Below, piece by piece: positions 1-7,129 of a stretch of 16,072 nt of DNA. The stretch is from Pseudomonadota bacterium (lineage in GTDB: Bacteria > Pseudomonadota > Alphaproteobacteria > Rhizobiales > Devosiaceae), in NCBI GenBank assembly GCA_023387585.1, contig JAEWHZ010000289.1, forward strand, positions 1 through 16,072, in the 5' to 3' direction. The position numbers were made by a program, and so were the translations under genes. A model generated the notes under the pieces. That model did not search any database and was not told where the DNA came from. It saw nothing but the letters and a program-made list of their open reading frames with translations. Every line of letters starts with the position of its first letter. Positions within the stretch are counted from its first letter, which is position 1.

Positions 1-1043
1 TGGCAGATCGTGACTATGAGCATGCGGTTGGCTATGCCGATTCCGCCATGGAGCTGCTGAAGCGCAGCCGCATTCCGCCCTATCCGACCTTTTACGAGCT
101 GCTCTACACCTATGCCACCGGCGTCAACCCGGCGCTGAATTCGCGCATCAACGAACTGTTCCGCCTCGGCCATGCGCCGGACACGTCGCTGGCCGAGCAG
201 CTGTTCAACGAATTCATCAAATCCGACGCCGACGAGCGCATCAACACCGTCGGCCGGCGCATGCATGACCGCATCGAGGCGGTGCACGACGCCATCGACA
301 GCGCCATGGTCAGCGCCAATGCCTATTCCGGCTCGCTGCAGGCGGCGAGCGGCGATCTGACGGGCGATATCACGCCCGACGCGCTGCGCAGCCTCGCCGA
401 GCGGCTCTTGGGCGAAACCCGGCAGATGCAGGACACAAACCGCCATCTCGAGGAACAGCTCGAAGCCTCGCGCGACGACATCGCCGTGCTGCAGCGCGAT
501 CTCGACGACGTGCGCAAGCAGTCCCTGATCGACCCGCTGACCAAGATCGCGAACCGCAAGAGCTTCGACGAGGGCATCCGCCGTGCGATCGAGGAGGCAC
601 GCCGAGACGAGGCGCCGCTATCGCTGCTGCTGCTCGATATCGACCACTTCAAATCCTTCAACGACACCTATGGCCACCAGACCGGCGACCAGGTGCTGCG
701 GCTGGTGGCGCTGACGCTCAAGTCCAACATCAAGGGGCGCGACATCGCCGCGCGCTATGGCGGCGAGGAGTTCGCCGCCGTCCTGCCGCAAACCGATCTC
801 GGGGGCGCCATGATCGCCGCCGAGAACATCCGCCGCTCCATCCAGGCCAAGGAGCTGCTCAAGCGCTCGACCAACGAGAAGCTGGGGCGAATCACCGCCT
901 CGCTGGGGGTGGCGCAACTGCGCGACGGCGACACCGCCTCGAGCCTGATCGAGCGGGCCGACCAGTGCCTCTATGCCGCCAAGCGCGCCGGCCGCAATCG
1001 GGTGATCGACGAAACCATGCTGGCCGGCATTCGCGCCGCCTGA
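1..1043 (+). CDS. Diguanylate cyclase (GGDEF domain), 5' end at or beyond window edge
   Basis: Probably makes cyclic di-GMP from two GTP in the cytoplasm. Numbering from the ATG at 48, residues 1-125 resemble the N-terminal region of rhizobial GGDEF proteins (YPTFYELLYTYATG near 10-23), 125-155 look coiled-coil, and 160-325 form the GGDEF domain. The metal/substrate motif DIDHFKSFNDTYGHQTGD is present and the active-site loop GGEEF is at 238-242, so the domain should be active. The inhibitory I-site, normally RxxD five residues before GGEEF, reads KGRD. There are no obvious membrane segments. The frame stays open upstream of 48 and encodes family-like sequence (DRDYEHAVGYADSA), so the true start is upstream; bases 1-2 (tg) could be the end of an ATG just outside the window. 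The target process is unknown. Confidence 0.9.
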   Translation, partial: ADRDYEHAVGYADSAMELLKRSRIPPYPTFYELLYTYATGVNPALNSRINELFRLGHAPDTSLAEQLFNEFIKSDADERINTVGRRMHDRIEAVHDAIDSAMVSANAYSGSLQAASGDLTGDITPDALRSLAERLLGETRQMQDTNRHLEEQLEASRDDIAVLQRDLDDVRKQSLIDPLTKIANRKSFDEGIRRAIEEARRDEAPLSLLLLDIDHFKSFNDTYGHQTGDQVLRLVALTLKSNIKGRDIAARYGGEEFAAVLPQTDLGGAMIAAENIRRSIQAKELLKRSTNEKLGRITASLGVAQLRDGDTASSLIERADQCLYAAKRAGRNRVIDETMLAGIRAA

Positions 1044-1102
1044 TCGCGCACCGGCTTCTCTGGCGTGCGGCGAACGCATATGGTCGGCGCTCCTGACCAC
1101 AA

Positions 1103-2569
1103 ATGACGGGCCCGTACGTGATCGGTGTCGAGGACATTCTCATCGCGCTTCGGGCGGACCGCTGGGTGGTTGCCGGCATATTGGGCGCCAATTACCTGCT
1201 GGCCTGCGTCTGCGCCGTGCGCGAGGTGATGAATTCGCGCACCTCGCAGGGCTCGATCGCCTGGCTGCTGTCGCTGCTGCTGCTGCCCTTCCCCACCTCG
1301 GTGCTCTATCTGATCTTCGGCTGGAAGAGCTTCGACAACTATGCGCGCGACCGGTTGCAGCTCGGCCGCGCCCTGCGCCCGCTGCGCGCGCGGGATCTGG
1401 CGCTGCTCGACGAACCGATGTCGAAGACCTGGCCGGTGCTGACCAATGTCGCAGAAATTCCGTTCCTGTCGGGCAACAAGGTGGAGTTGCTGATCGACGG
1501 GCAGCAGACCTTCGATTCGATCTTCGACGGCATCAGGCGCGCGGAGCATTATCTGCTGGTGCAGTTCTACATCCTGCGCGACGACCGGCTGGGGCGCGAG
1601 CTGGCCGATCTGCTGATCGAACGCGCCCGGGCCGGCGTCAGGGTGCACCTGCTCTATGACGAGGTCGGCAGCAACGGGCTGCCGCGCCGCTATCGCGCAA
1701 GACTTCGCGCCGGCGGCGTCAAGGTGGCCGCGTTCAACCAGCGCCACCGCTTCCTTAGATTCTACGGCCCCACCCGCCTCAACTACCGCAACCATCGCAA
1801 GATCGTGGTCGCCGATGGCGAGCATGCCTGGATCGGCGGGCTCAATATCGGGGTGGAATATCTCGGCGAGGACAAGCGCTACGGGGCCTGGCGCGACACT
1901 CATGTGCGGGTGCGCGGACCGGCGGCGCTGGCGGCGGGGCTGGTGTTCCGCGAGGACTGGGAATGGGCCACCGGCGAGCTGCTGCCCTCGGACCCGCCCG
2001 AAGTGGTCCCGGTGCCGGGCGACCAGCCCGTGCTGGTCATGCCCACCGGCCCGGCCGACCGGCTCGAGGAATGCGCCATCGCCTTCACCGACGTCATCGC
2101 GCAGGCCCGCGAGCGGCTATGGATCGCGACGCCCTATTTCGTGCCCGATGTCGACGTGCGCACCGCCCTGTTCGCGGCGCAGTTGCGCGGCGTCGACGTG
2201 CGCCTGCTGCTGCCCGAAAAGCGCGACCACTGGACCGTGTGGCTCGCCAGCATCGCCCATGCCGACAGCATGGTGCAGCACGACATCTCGGTCTATCGCT
2301 ACACCGAAGGTTTCATGCACCAGAAGGTGGTGCTGATGGACGACCGGCTGTGCTCGGTCGGCACGGTGAATTTCGACAACCGCTCCTTCGCCATCAATTT
2401 CGAGGTGACGCTGTGGTTTCCGCACCGGCAGGCGATCGCCGATGTCGAGCGCATGCTGGAAGCCGACTTCGCGCGCTGCCGGCAGGTCGGCGACGAGGAG
2501 GTCGCCGGCCGCCCCTGGGTGATGAAGTTCATCACCCAGGCCGCCCGCCTGCTCTCGCCGATTCTCTAG
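1103..2569 (+). CDS. cls: Cardiolipin synthase (phospholipase D superfamily)
   Basis: Forms cardiolipin by transesterifying phosphatidylglycerol at the inner membrane. The 488-aa length is normal for the bacterial PLD-type enzyme. Two N-terminal membrane segments (about 21-39 and 50-73, the PLDc_N region) precede two catalytic HKD motifs: H231-x-K233-x4-D238 (HRKIVVAD), followed by GGLNIG, and H406-x-K408-x4-D413 (HQKVVLMD), followed by GTVNFDNRSF. All catalytic residues are present. The ATG at 1103 has no clear Shine-Dalgarno sequence, but the membrane segments begin soon after it, so the start is plausible. It lies 59 bp after the GGDEF gene on the same strand. Its TAG stop abuts the stop of the convergent binding-protein gene with no bases between. 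Confidence 0.95.
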   Translation: MTGPYVIGVEDILIALRADRWVVAGILGANYLLACVCAVREVMNSRTSQGSIAWLLSLLLLPFPTSVLYLIFGWKSFDNYARDRLQLGRALRPLRARDLALLDEPMSKTWPVLTNVAEIPFLSGNKVELLIDGQQTFDSIFDGIRRAEHYLLVQFYILRDDRLGRELADLLIERARAGVRVHLLYDEVGSNGLPRRYRARLRAGGVKVAAFNQRHRFLRFYGPTRLNYRNHRKIVVADGEHAWIGGLNIGVEYLGEDKRYGAWRDTHVRVRGPAALAAGLVFREDWEWATGELLPSDPPEVVPVPGDQPVLVMPTGPADRLEECAIAFTDVIAQARERLWIATPYFVPDVDVRTALFAAQLRGVDVRLLLPEKRDHWTVWLASIAHADSMVQHDISVYRYTEGFMHQKVVLMDDRLCSVGTVNFDNRSFAINFEVTLWFPHRQAIADVERMLEADFARCRQVGDEEVAGRPWVMKFITQAARLLSPIL

Positions 2570-3589
2570 CTACCGCACCGGCGGGGCGAACATCAGCCCG
2601 CCATTCCGCCACAGCGAGTTCTGGCCGCGCAGCAGCGAGGTGCCGGTCTGCGAGCCGAAATGGCGGTCATAGACCTCGCCGTAATTACCCACCGCCCGCA
2701 CGATGTCGGCCATGAAGGTCGCAGGCAGGCCGAGCGGCGCGCCGTAATCGTTTTCCAGCCCCAGCATGCGGCGGATCATCGGCGTTCGCGTATTGGAAAG
2801 CGATTCGAGGTTGGCGGCCGTCAGCCCGACCTCCTCGGCATTGATCAGCGTATAGACGGTCCAGCGCACGATATCGAACCAGATGTCGTCGCCGGCGATC
2901 ACCACGGGGCCGAGCAGTTCCTTGGAGATGCGTTCGGGCAGGATGCGATGCGCCGAGGGGTCCTGCAGATCGCGCCTGATGGCGTTCAGCTCGCGTCCGG
3001 GCGCGGACAGCACGTCGCATTGGCGCTGCCGGTAGGCCACGCCGAGATCGCTGATGTCCTCGTAAACCACCTCGCGATAGGCCGACTGGGTCTCGAAGAA
3101 GAACTCGCGCAGCCGCGAGCGCTCGTCGGGCGTGTCCAGCAGGCACACGCTCAGCCCGTCCATCTCATAGGCCGAGACCAGCCCCAGCGCGTTGGGCACC
3201 AGGAAGGCCTGGCCGTCATAGAAGGTGGGGGCCACATAGGTCGCGCCGTAGATGGTGTCGCGCCGATGCGTCCAGGGGGCGTTGCGCACGATCACGTCGA
3301 TCTCGCCGGTTTGCAGCGCCACGAACCGCGCATTGCCGCGCAGGGGACGGAATTCGAGCCGGTTGGGGTCGCCCAGCACCGCGGCGGCGATGGCGCGGCA
3401 GATGTCGATATCGAAGCCCGACCAGCGCCCCTCCCCGTCCTGCTGGGCGAAGCCGGCGAGCGGGGCCACGGCGGCGCAGACGAGAAAGCCGCGCTCGCGC
3501 ACATGGTCGAGCGTGTTCGCGCCGGCCGTCGCGGCGGTGGCGAGAAAACCGACGAATGCGATCGCTGCCACCAGCAGACGGCCTGCCAA
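2570..3589 (-). CDS. Periplasmic amino-acid-binding protein, divergent AapJ/BztA-like paralogue
   Basis: Predicted periplasmic solute-binding protein of the polar amino-acid ABC family (SBP_bac_3). I place the start at TTG 3589, because GAGG lies 7 bases upstream and a clean signal peptide follows (cleavage near ATAGA/NTL, residue 24). This start also aligns residue for residue with the upstream paralogue: both have LD-x-VRERGF beginning at 27 and both are 339 aa. An in-frame TTG at 3649 lacks a ribosome site. Conserved stretches include RNAPWT at 102-107, YDGQ, ILPERISKELLGP and VGNYGEVYDRHFG. The ligand-pocket stretch TTTELN of the paralogue is replaced by sequence around DTPDERS, so the ligand may differ. 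It lies 69 bp downstream of the paralogue on the same strand, probably in one transcript. No permease or ATPase gene is present. Confidence 0.88.
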   Translation of the reverse strand: MAGRLLVAAIAFVGFLATAATAGANTLDHVRERGFLVCAAVAPLAGFAQQDGEGRWSGFDIDICRAIAAAVLGDPNRLEFRPLRGNARFVALQTGEIDVIVRNAPWTHRRDTIYGATYVAPTFYDGQAFLVPNALGLVSAYEMDGLSVCLLDTPDERSRLREFFFETQSAYREVVYEDISDLGVAYRQRQCDVLSAPGRELNAIRRDLQDPSAHRILPERISKELLGPVVIAGDDIWFDIVRWTVYTLINAEEVGLTAANLESLSNTRTPMIRRMLGLENDYGAPLGLPATFMADIVRAVGNYGEVYDRHFGSQTGTSLLRGQNSLWRNGGLMFAPPVR

Positions 3590-3658
3590 AGCGCCACCTC
3601 GAAAACTGTTCGAAAGGGGGACTATCCGGATGCCGCCCGGCCGGGTCAAGCGCGTTCG

Positions 3659-4678
3659 TCAGCGGATCGGCGGCGCATACTGGATGCCGCCATCGTTCCA
3701 CAGGCTGTTGATGCCGCGCGGAATGCCGATCGGGGTGTTCTCGCCCAGATGCGCCTCGTAGATCTCGCCGTAATTGCCGACGCCCTTGATGATCCGGTAG
3801 GCCCAGTCGTTCGACAGGCCGACGAAGGAGCCGAAATCTCCCTCGACGCCCAGCAGCCGGCGGATGGGCGGGTTCTCCGAACCGAGCATCTCGTCGACAT
3901 TGGCCCGGGTCACCCCGAGCTCCTCGGCGTTGAGCAGGGCGAAATACACCCAGCGGGTCAGGTTGAACCATTGCAGGTCGCCGGCGCGGATCGAGGGGCC
4001 GAGCGGTTCCTTGGAGATGATCTCCGGCAGGATGAGGTGCGATCCGGGATCGGCGAAGGTCGAGCGCTCGGCGGCGAGCACCGAAGAGTCCGTCGAATAG
4101 GCGTCGCACCCGCCATCCTCATAGGTCTTCACCGTCTCGTCCTGCCCCGAAAAGCTGCGCGGCACGAATTCGAGCCCGTTGGCGGCGAAATAATCGGCGG
4201 CGTTGAGCTCGGTCGTCGTGTCCCGCTCGATGCAGATGGTGCGGCCCGACAATTCGCTCACCGAGGTCACGCCGAGATCCTCTCGGACCATGAAGCCCTG
4301 CCCGTCGTAAAAGATCGTGCCGACGAAGGTGATGCCGGCTTCGGTGTCGCGCTGCATCGTCCATGTCGTCTGGCGCGACAGGATGTCGATGCTTCCATTG
4401 GCGAGGAAATCCCAGCGGTCGGCGGCGTTCAGCGGCGTGTAGCGCACGGCGTCGGGATTGTCGAAGATCGCGGCGGCCACCGCCCGGCAATAATCGACCT
4501 CGATGCCGACCCAGTTGCCGGTCGAATCGGGCGCGGAAAAGCCCGACACCCCCTCGCTGACCCCGCATCGCACGAAGCCGCGCTCGCGCACGGCATCCAG
4601 CGTCTGCGCCGCGGCCGCCGGCACCGAGACGGCCAGCGCCGCCAGCGCGACGAATGTGAGGGTCGTTTTGTGCATCAT
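3659..4678 (-). CDS. General L-amino-acid-binding periplasmic protein, AapJ/BztA-like
   Basis: Periplasmic receptor resembling AapJ of rhizobia and BztA of Rhodobacter, which feed broad-specificity amino-acid ABC importers. From the ATG at 4678 (a second ATG follows directly) it is 339 aa, with a signal peptide cleaved near AAAA/QTL (residue 24). Family motifs in order are RERGFVRCGV (31-40), SRQTTWT (101-107), FYDGQGFMVR (123-132), TTTELNAADYF (154-164), ILPEIISKEPLGP (216-228), VGNYGEIYEAHLG and the C-terminal QYAPPIR. The frame is open further upstream, but that part is not signal-like. The ribosome site AAGGCAGG sits very close to the double ATG. In aap/bzt operons the receptor is followed by Q, M and P genes; here it is followed only by another receptor, so any transporter partner is elsewhere. 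I give no symbol because the orthologue could be a second genomic copy. Confidence 0.9.
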   Translation of the reverse strand: MMHKTTLTFVALAALAVSVPAAAAQTLDAVRERGFVRCGVSEGVSGFSAPDSTGNWVGIEVDYCRAVAAAIFDNPDAVRYTPLNAADRWDFLANGSIDILSRQTTWTMQRDTEAGITFVGTIFYDGQGFMVREDLGVTSVSELSGRTICIERDTTTELNAADYFAANGLEFVPRSFSGQDETVKTYEDGGCDAYSTDSSVLAAERSTFADPGSHLILPEIISKEPLGPSIRAGDLQWFNLTRWVYFALLNAEELGVTRANVDEMLGSENPPIRRLLGVEGDFGSFVGLSNDWAYRIIKGVGNYGEIYEAHLGENTPIGIPRGINSLWNDGGIQYAPPIR

Positions 4679-4781
4679 CCTGCCTTTGTGTCTCCTGCCC
4701 GAATCCATCGCACGCTTTTTCGACAATGTGATGCCGTTATAGACAAAAACTGCTAACAATCCGGGCGCTCGGCATCGGCCG

Positions 4782-4796
4782 GTCAACATTGTTGAC
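4782..4796. promoter_or_regulatory. 15-bp palindrome, candidate operator in divergent promoter region
   Basis: GTCAACATTGTTGAC is a perfect inverted repeat: 7-bp arms around a central T. It lies in the 181-bp gap between the divergent binding-protein gene (start 4678) and metC (start 4860), the natural place for a dimeric regulator of one or both genes. TTGACG at 4792-4797, overlapping the right arm, could be a -35 box, but I see no good -10 at the right spacing. The regulator family is not identifiable from the site. Confidence 0.45.
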
Positions 4797-4859
4797 GTTT
4801 CCCGGGCCTTCCCGCAGGCTGGGCCGATTTTGCGCAAGGCTGACCCCAAGGCTGACCTG

Positions 4860-6050
4860 ATGACCGAATCCGCGTCCCGCCCGCCCTCCGAAGCCGGGCC
4901 CGGCACCGTGCTCACGCATCTCGGGCGCGACCCCGATTCCCAGTTCGGCTTCGTCAACGCCCCGGTCTATCGCGGCTCGACGGTATTGTTCAAAACGCTG
5001 GCCGATATCGAGGCGCAGAGCCAGCCCTATCTCTATGGCCGCGCCGGCAATCCCACGACCCGCCAGGTCGAAGAGGTGGTCAGCGCCCTCGAAGGGGCCG
5101 ATGCCACCATTCTCGCCCCCTCCGGGCTCGCCGCCGTCACCCTGGCGCTGCTCAGCTGCGTTGCGGCGGGCGACGAGGTGCTGATCACCGACAGCGCCTA
5201 CGACCCCACGCGGCGCTTCGCCACCACCTTCCTCAAGCGCATGGGCATCGCGTCCCGCTTCTACGACCCGCGCATCGGCGCCGGCATCTCCGGGCTGCTG
5301 ACGGAAAAGACCAGGGCCGTGCTCGTCGAAAGCCCCGGCTCGCTCACCTTCGAGATCCAGGACCTGCCGGCCATAGCCGAGGCGGCGCACAAGGTCGGCG
5401 CGCGCGTCATCGTCGACAACAGCTGGGCCAGCCCGCTCTATTACAAGCCCCTGTCGCTGGGCGCCGACATCGTCGTCCATGCGGCGACAAAGATGTTCGT
5501 CGGCCATTCCGACGCCTTCGGCGGCACCGTCTCGGCCAATGGCGAGCACGCCGCCGATGTCGAGGCCACGCGCCAGCAACTCGGCCTGTTCACCTCGGGC
5601 GACGAGATGTTCCAGGTGGCGCGCGGCCTGCGGACCCTGCATCTGCGCATGCCGGAACATCAGCGCCGCGCCCTCGACATCGCCTCCTGGCTCGAAGCGC
5701 AGGGCGCCGTCTCGCGCGTCCTGCACCCTGCCCTGCCCTCGCATCCCGACCACGCCTTGTGGCAGCGCGATTTCACCGGCTCGGGGAGCCTCTTCGCCGC
5801 AATTCTGCGCCCCGCCCCGCGCGAAGCGCTCGCCGCTTTCCTCGACGGACTAAAACTGTTCTCCATGGGCTATAGCTGGGGCGGCTATGAAAGCCTGTGC
5901 ATCCCCATCTGGCCGGACCGCATCCGCTCCGCCGTGCCCTGGACCGAGCCCGGCAACGCCATTCGCCTGCATATCGGCTTCGAGGAGGTCGACGATCTCA
6001 AGGCCGATCTCACGGCGGCACTGAAACGTTACGAAGCCGCTGCCGGCTAG
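4860..6050 (+). CDS. metC: Cystathionine beta-lyase (PLP-dependent, Cys/Met metabolism)
   Basis: Cleaves cystathionine to homocysteine, pyruvate and ammonia in methionine synthesis, in the cytoplasm. It belongs to the Cys/Met-metabolism PLP family (aspartate-aminotransferase fold) and is 396 aa, the usual length. Visible motifs are YGRAGNPTT near the N-terminus, VLVESPGSLTFEIQDL (typical of MetC), VDNSWASPLYYKPLSLGADI, the PLP lysine K211 in AATKMFVGHSDAFGG, and MGYSWGGYESL and RLHIGFEEVDDL near the C-terminus, which favour beta-lyase over gamma-synthase. I chose the ATG at 4860, with AAGG 8 bases upstream; an in-frame TTG at 4830 would add ten poorly conserved residues. It is a single-gene unit, divergent from the binding proteins. 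An intergenic repeat begins at its stop codon. Confidence 0.92.
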   Translation: MTESASRPPSEAGPGTVLTHLGRDPDSQFGFVNAPVYRGSTVLFKTLADIEAQSQPYLYGRAGNPTTRQVEEVVSALEGADATILAPSGLAAVTLALLSCVAAGDEVLITDSAYDPTRRFATTFLKRMGIASRFYDPRIGAGISGLLTEKTRAVLVESPGSLTFEIQDLPAIAEAAHKVGARVIVDNSWASPLYYKPLSLGADIVVHAATKMFVGHSDAFGGTVSANGEHAADVEATRQQLGLFTSGDEMFQVARGLRTLHLRMPEHQRRALDIASWLEAQGAVSRVLHPALPSHPDHALWQRDFTGSGSLFAAILRPAPREALAAFLDGLKLFSMGYSWGGYESLCIPIWPDRIRSAVPWTEPGNAIRLHIGFEEVDDLKADLTAALKRYEAAAG

Positions 6051-6152
6051 AGCGTTTCCAGCAAAAGTGGCTCCCACTTTTGCGGTTCGGAAACGTGATA
6101 AATCAAAGACTTAGAGCTCCTGTTCTGATTCAATCAGAACAGGAAATGCTCT
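6048..6152. repeat. Palindromic intergenic repeat, two hairpins
   Basis: It starts at the TAG stop of metC (TAGAGC) and contains two strong inverted repeats. The first has outer arms CGTTTCC (6053-6059) and GGAAACG (6089-6095) with inner arms GCAAAAGTGG (6061-6070) and CCACTTTTGC (6074-6083). After TTAGAGC (6111-6117) comes the second, a perfect 12-bp-arm palindrome at 6119-6143, flanked by AGAGC and GCTCT. The TAGAGC-stem-AAAGTGG-stem-TAGAGC layout is one I recognise from dispersed intergenic repeats of Hyphomicrobiales. It may also serve as the 3' end of the metC transcript, although no T-run follows. Confidence 0.75.
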
Positions 6153-6156
6153 GAGC

Positions 6157-6185
6157 TTGCCGAAGCCGGACGAAACCGCTAACTC
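6157..6185 (+). promoter_or_regulatory. Candidate promoter of tRNA-Pro
   Basis: TTGCCG (6157-6162) and TAACTC (6180-6185) are separated by 17 bases. They place a start point near 6192, just ahead of the tRNA at 6200. The -10 match is moderate, so this rests on position and spacing. Confidence 0.35.
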
Positions 6186-6199
6186 AGAGGCGCGATTTT

Positions 6200-6276
6200 C
6201 GGGGTATAGCTCAGCCTGGTAGAGCACCGGTTTTGGGAACCGGGGGTCGAGTGTTCGAATCACTCTGCCCCGACCA
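6200..6276 (+). tRNA. tRNA-Pro (anticodon UGG)
   Basis: A 77-nt cloverleaf with encoded CCA. The acceptor arm CGGGGTA pairs with TGCCCCG (one G-T wobble). The D arm is GCTC...GAGC. The anticodon stem CCGGT/ACCGG encloses the loop TTTGGGA, giving anticodon TGG. The T arm GAGTG/CACTC encloses TTCGAAT. The discriminator is A and CCA is at 6274-6276. Confidence 0.97.
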
Positions 6277-6295
6277 TCGCAAGGATTTGCTTGCC

Positions 6296-6338
6296 GTGAA
6301 GCCGAACCGGAAAAGTCTGCAACTTTTCCTGGCTTCAC
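6296..6338 (+). promoter_or_regulatory. Two-part hairpin between tRNA-Pro and the NDUFS4-like gene
   Basis: GTGAAGCC (6296-6303) pairs with GGCTTCAC (6331-6338), and inside it GGAAAAGT (6309-6316) pairs with ACTTTTCC (6322-6329). This gives 16 paired positions with a small asymmetric internal loop and a 5-base tip. It ends 18 bases before the next start codon and just before that gene's ribosome site, with no T-run. It could be a tRNA 3'-processing or stability element, or a leader structure of the downstream gene. Confidence 0.55.
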
Positions 6339-6356
6339 TCTGAAGAGGTTCGATCC

Positions 6357-6662
6357 ATGTCCGCCCGGATTTATCGCCCTGCCCGCACCGCCATGCAGTC
6401 CGGAAAAGGCAAGACCAACCAGTGGATCCTGGTGTTCGAGCCGCAGGTCCCGCGCTCCATCGATCCGCTGATGGGCTACACCTCCTCGAGCGACATGCGC
6501 CAGCAGGTCCGCCTGTCCTTCGCCAGCCTCGAGGCCGCCGAGGCCTATGCGCACAAGAACGGCATCGAATACACCGTCCAGCCCGCGCACGAGCCGACTC
6601 CCAAGCGCGTCAGCTACCCCGACAACTTCCGCTCCGACCGCCGCACCCCCTGGACGCACTGA
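6357..6662 (+). CDS. NDUFS4-like respiratory complex I accessory subunit
   Basis: A 101-aa protein matching the ETC complex I conserved-region family, homologous to mitochondrial NDUFS4 (18 kDa subunit) and found beside complex I in alphaproteobacteria. In that role it is a small soluble subunit on the peripheral arm of NADH:ubiquinone oxidoreductase. Visible signatures are the N-terminal ARIYRPARTAMQSGK, the core WILVFEP (residues 22-28), PLMGYTSSSDMRQQVRLSF, and the C-terminal KRVSYPDNFR...TPWTH. The ATG at 6357 has GAAGAGG about 8 bases upstream. It lies directly downstream of tRNA-Pro and may be cotranscribed with it. No other complex I genes are in the window, as is usual for this subunit. 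Confidence 0.9.
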   Translation: MSARIYRPARTAMQSGKGKTNQWILVFEPQVPRSIDPLMGYTSSSDMRQQVRLSFASLEAAEAYAHKNGIEYTVQPAHEPTPKRVSYPDNFRSDRRTPWTH

Positions 6663-6712
6663 GCGCTTTCAGAAAACTCAATACCAGCCGATCTACTCAT
6701 GCCCATCAACGG

Positions 6713-6791
6713 GTCATCCCCGCGCATGCGAGGACCTCCGTTTGCGGTATCCCATTGAAAAAACAGAGGTTCCCGCTTTCGCGGGAATGAC
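6713..6791. repeat. Inverted-repeat intergenic element (GTCATCCC...GGGAATGAC)
   Basis: A 79-bp stretch with matching ends: GTCATCCCCGCGCATGCG with GGACCTCCGTTT on the left, and AACAGAGGTTCCCGC with TTCGCGGGAATGAC on the right. The right arm contains its own small hairpin CCCGCTTTCGCGGG. Elements bounded by GTCATnCCCGCG are dispersed in many proteobacterial genomes. This one fills the gap between two convergent genes and may act as a bidirectional transcript end. Confidence 0.65.
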
Positions 6792-6812
6792 TCGTTGCAG
6801 GATTGCAAGAAA

Positions 6813-7088
6813 CTACCTGGCCGCCGGCGCCTGCTTCCGGCGCCGCTTGGTCATGTCGCCCCGCCCTTCGAGCAGACCCTGAACCGAGATATCCTCGTCG
6901 AGCTCTTCCCAATGCAAGCCGCGAGGACTGATCCAGACGGCTTCACGCTGCTCCGGCGTCGCGTCCAGCAGAACCGGAAACCACGCCAGTGGCACGCCCA
7001 GCGTGCGGCCGTCCGTCAGGTCAATCCACATCGAGTCCTCATCGAACCAGACCCTATTCGCGCCGACCGAAGAATTGTCTCCATGCAT
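6813..7088 (-). CDS. DUF2442 domain protein
   Basis: A 91-aa cytoplasmic protein of unknown function that I assign to DUF2442 from the pattern VWFDEDSMWIDLTDGRTLGVPLAWFPVL (about residues 13-40) followed by the R-x-x-W-x-x-x-x-x-G-L-H-W-x-x-L-D-E-D-I-S-V-x-G-L-L pattern (about 48-72). The C-terminal tail is basic (KRRRKQ). The ATG at 7088 has GGGAG about 9 bases upstream. DUF2442 genes often lie beside DUF4160 genes, but no DUF4160 gene is present here: the upstream neighbour on this strand is a dehydrogenase ending 41 bp away. It may be read through from that operon. Confidence 0.8.
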   Translation of the reverse strand: MHGDNSSVGANRVWFDEDSMWIDLTDGRTLGVPLAWFPVLLDATPEQREAVWISPRGLHWEELDEDISVQGLLEGRGDMTKRRRKQAPAAR

Positions 7089-7129
7089 CGCGAATAGCTC
7101 CCGGTCGTGGCTCCGCGCGAATTTTTAGC

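Noticed and set aside
2660..4756. Open frame of 698 codons on the plus strand opposite the two binding-protein genes
   Set aside because: Its translation is low-complexity and His/Gly/Arg-rich with no known domain, and the minus-strand frames encode clear AapJ-like proteins. It is a by-product of high-GC codon use.
6813..7088. DUF2442 protein as half of a toxin-antitoxin pair
   Set aside because: No partner gene such as DUF4160 lies next to it; the gap to the next gene is only 41 bp.
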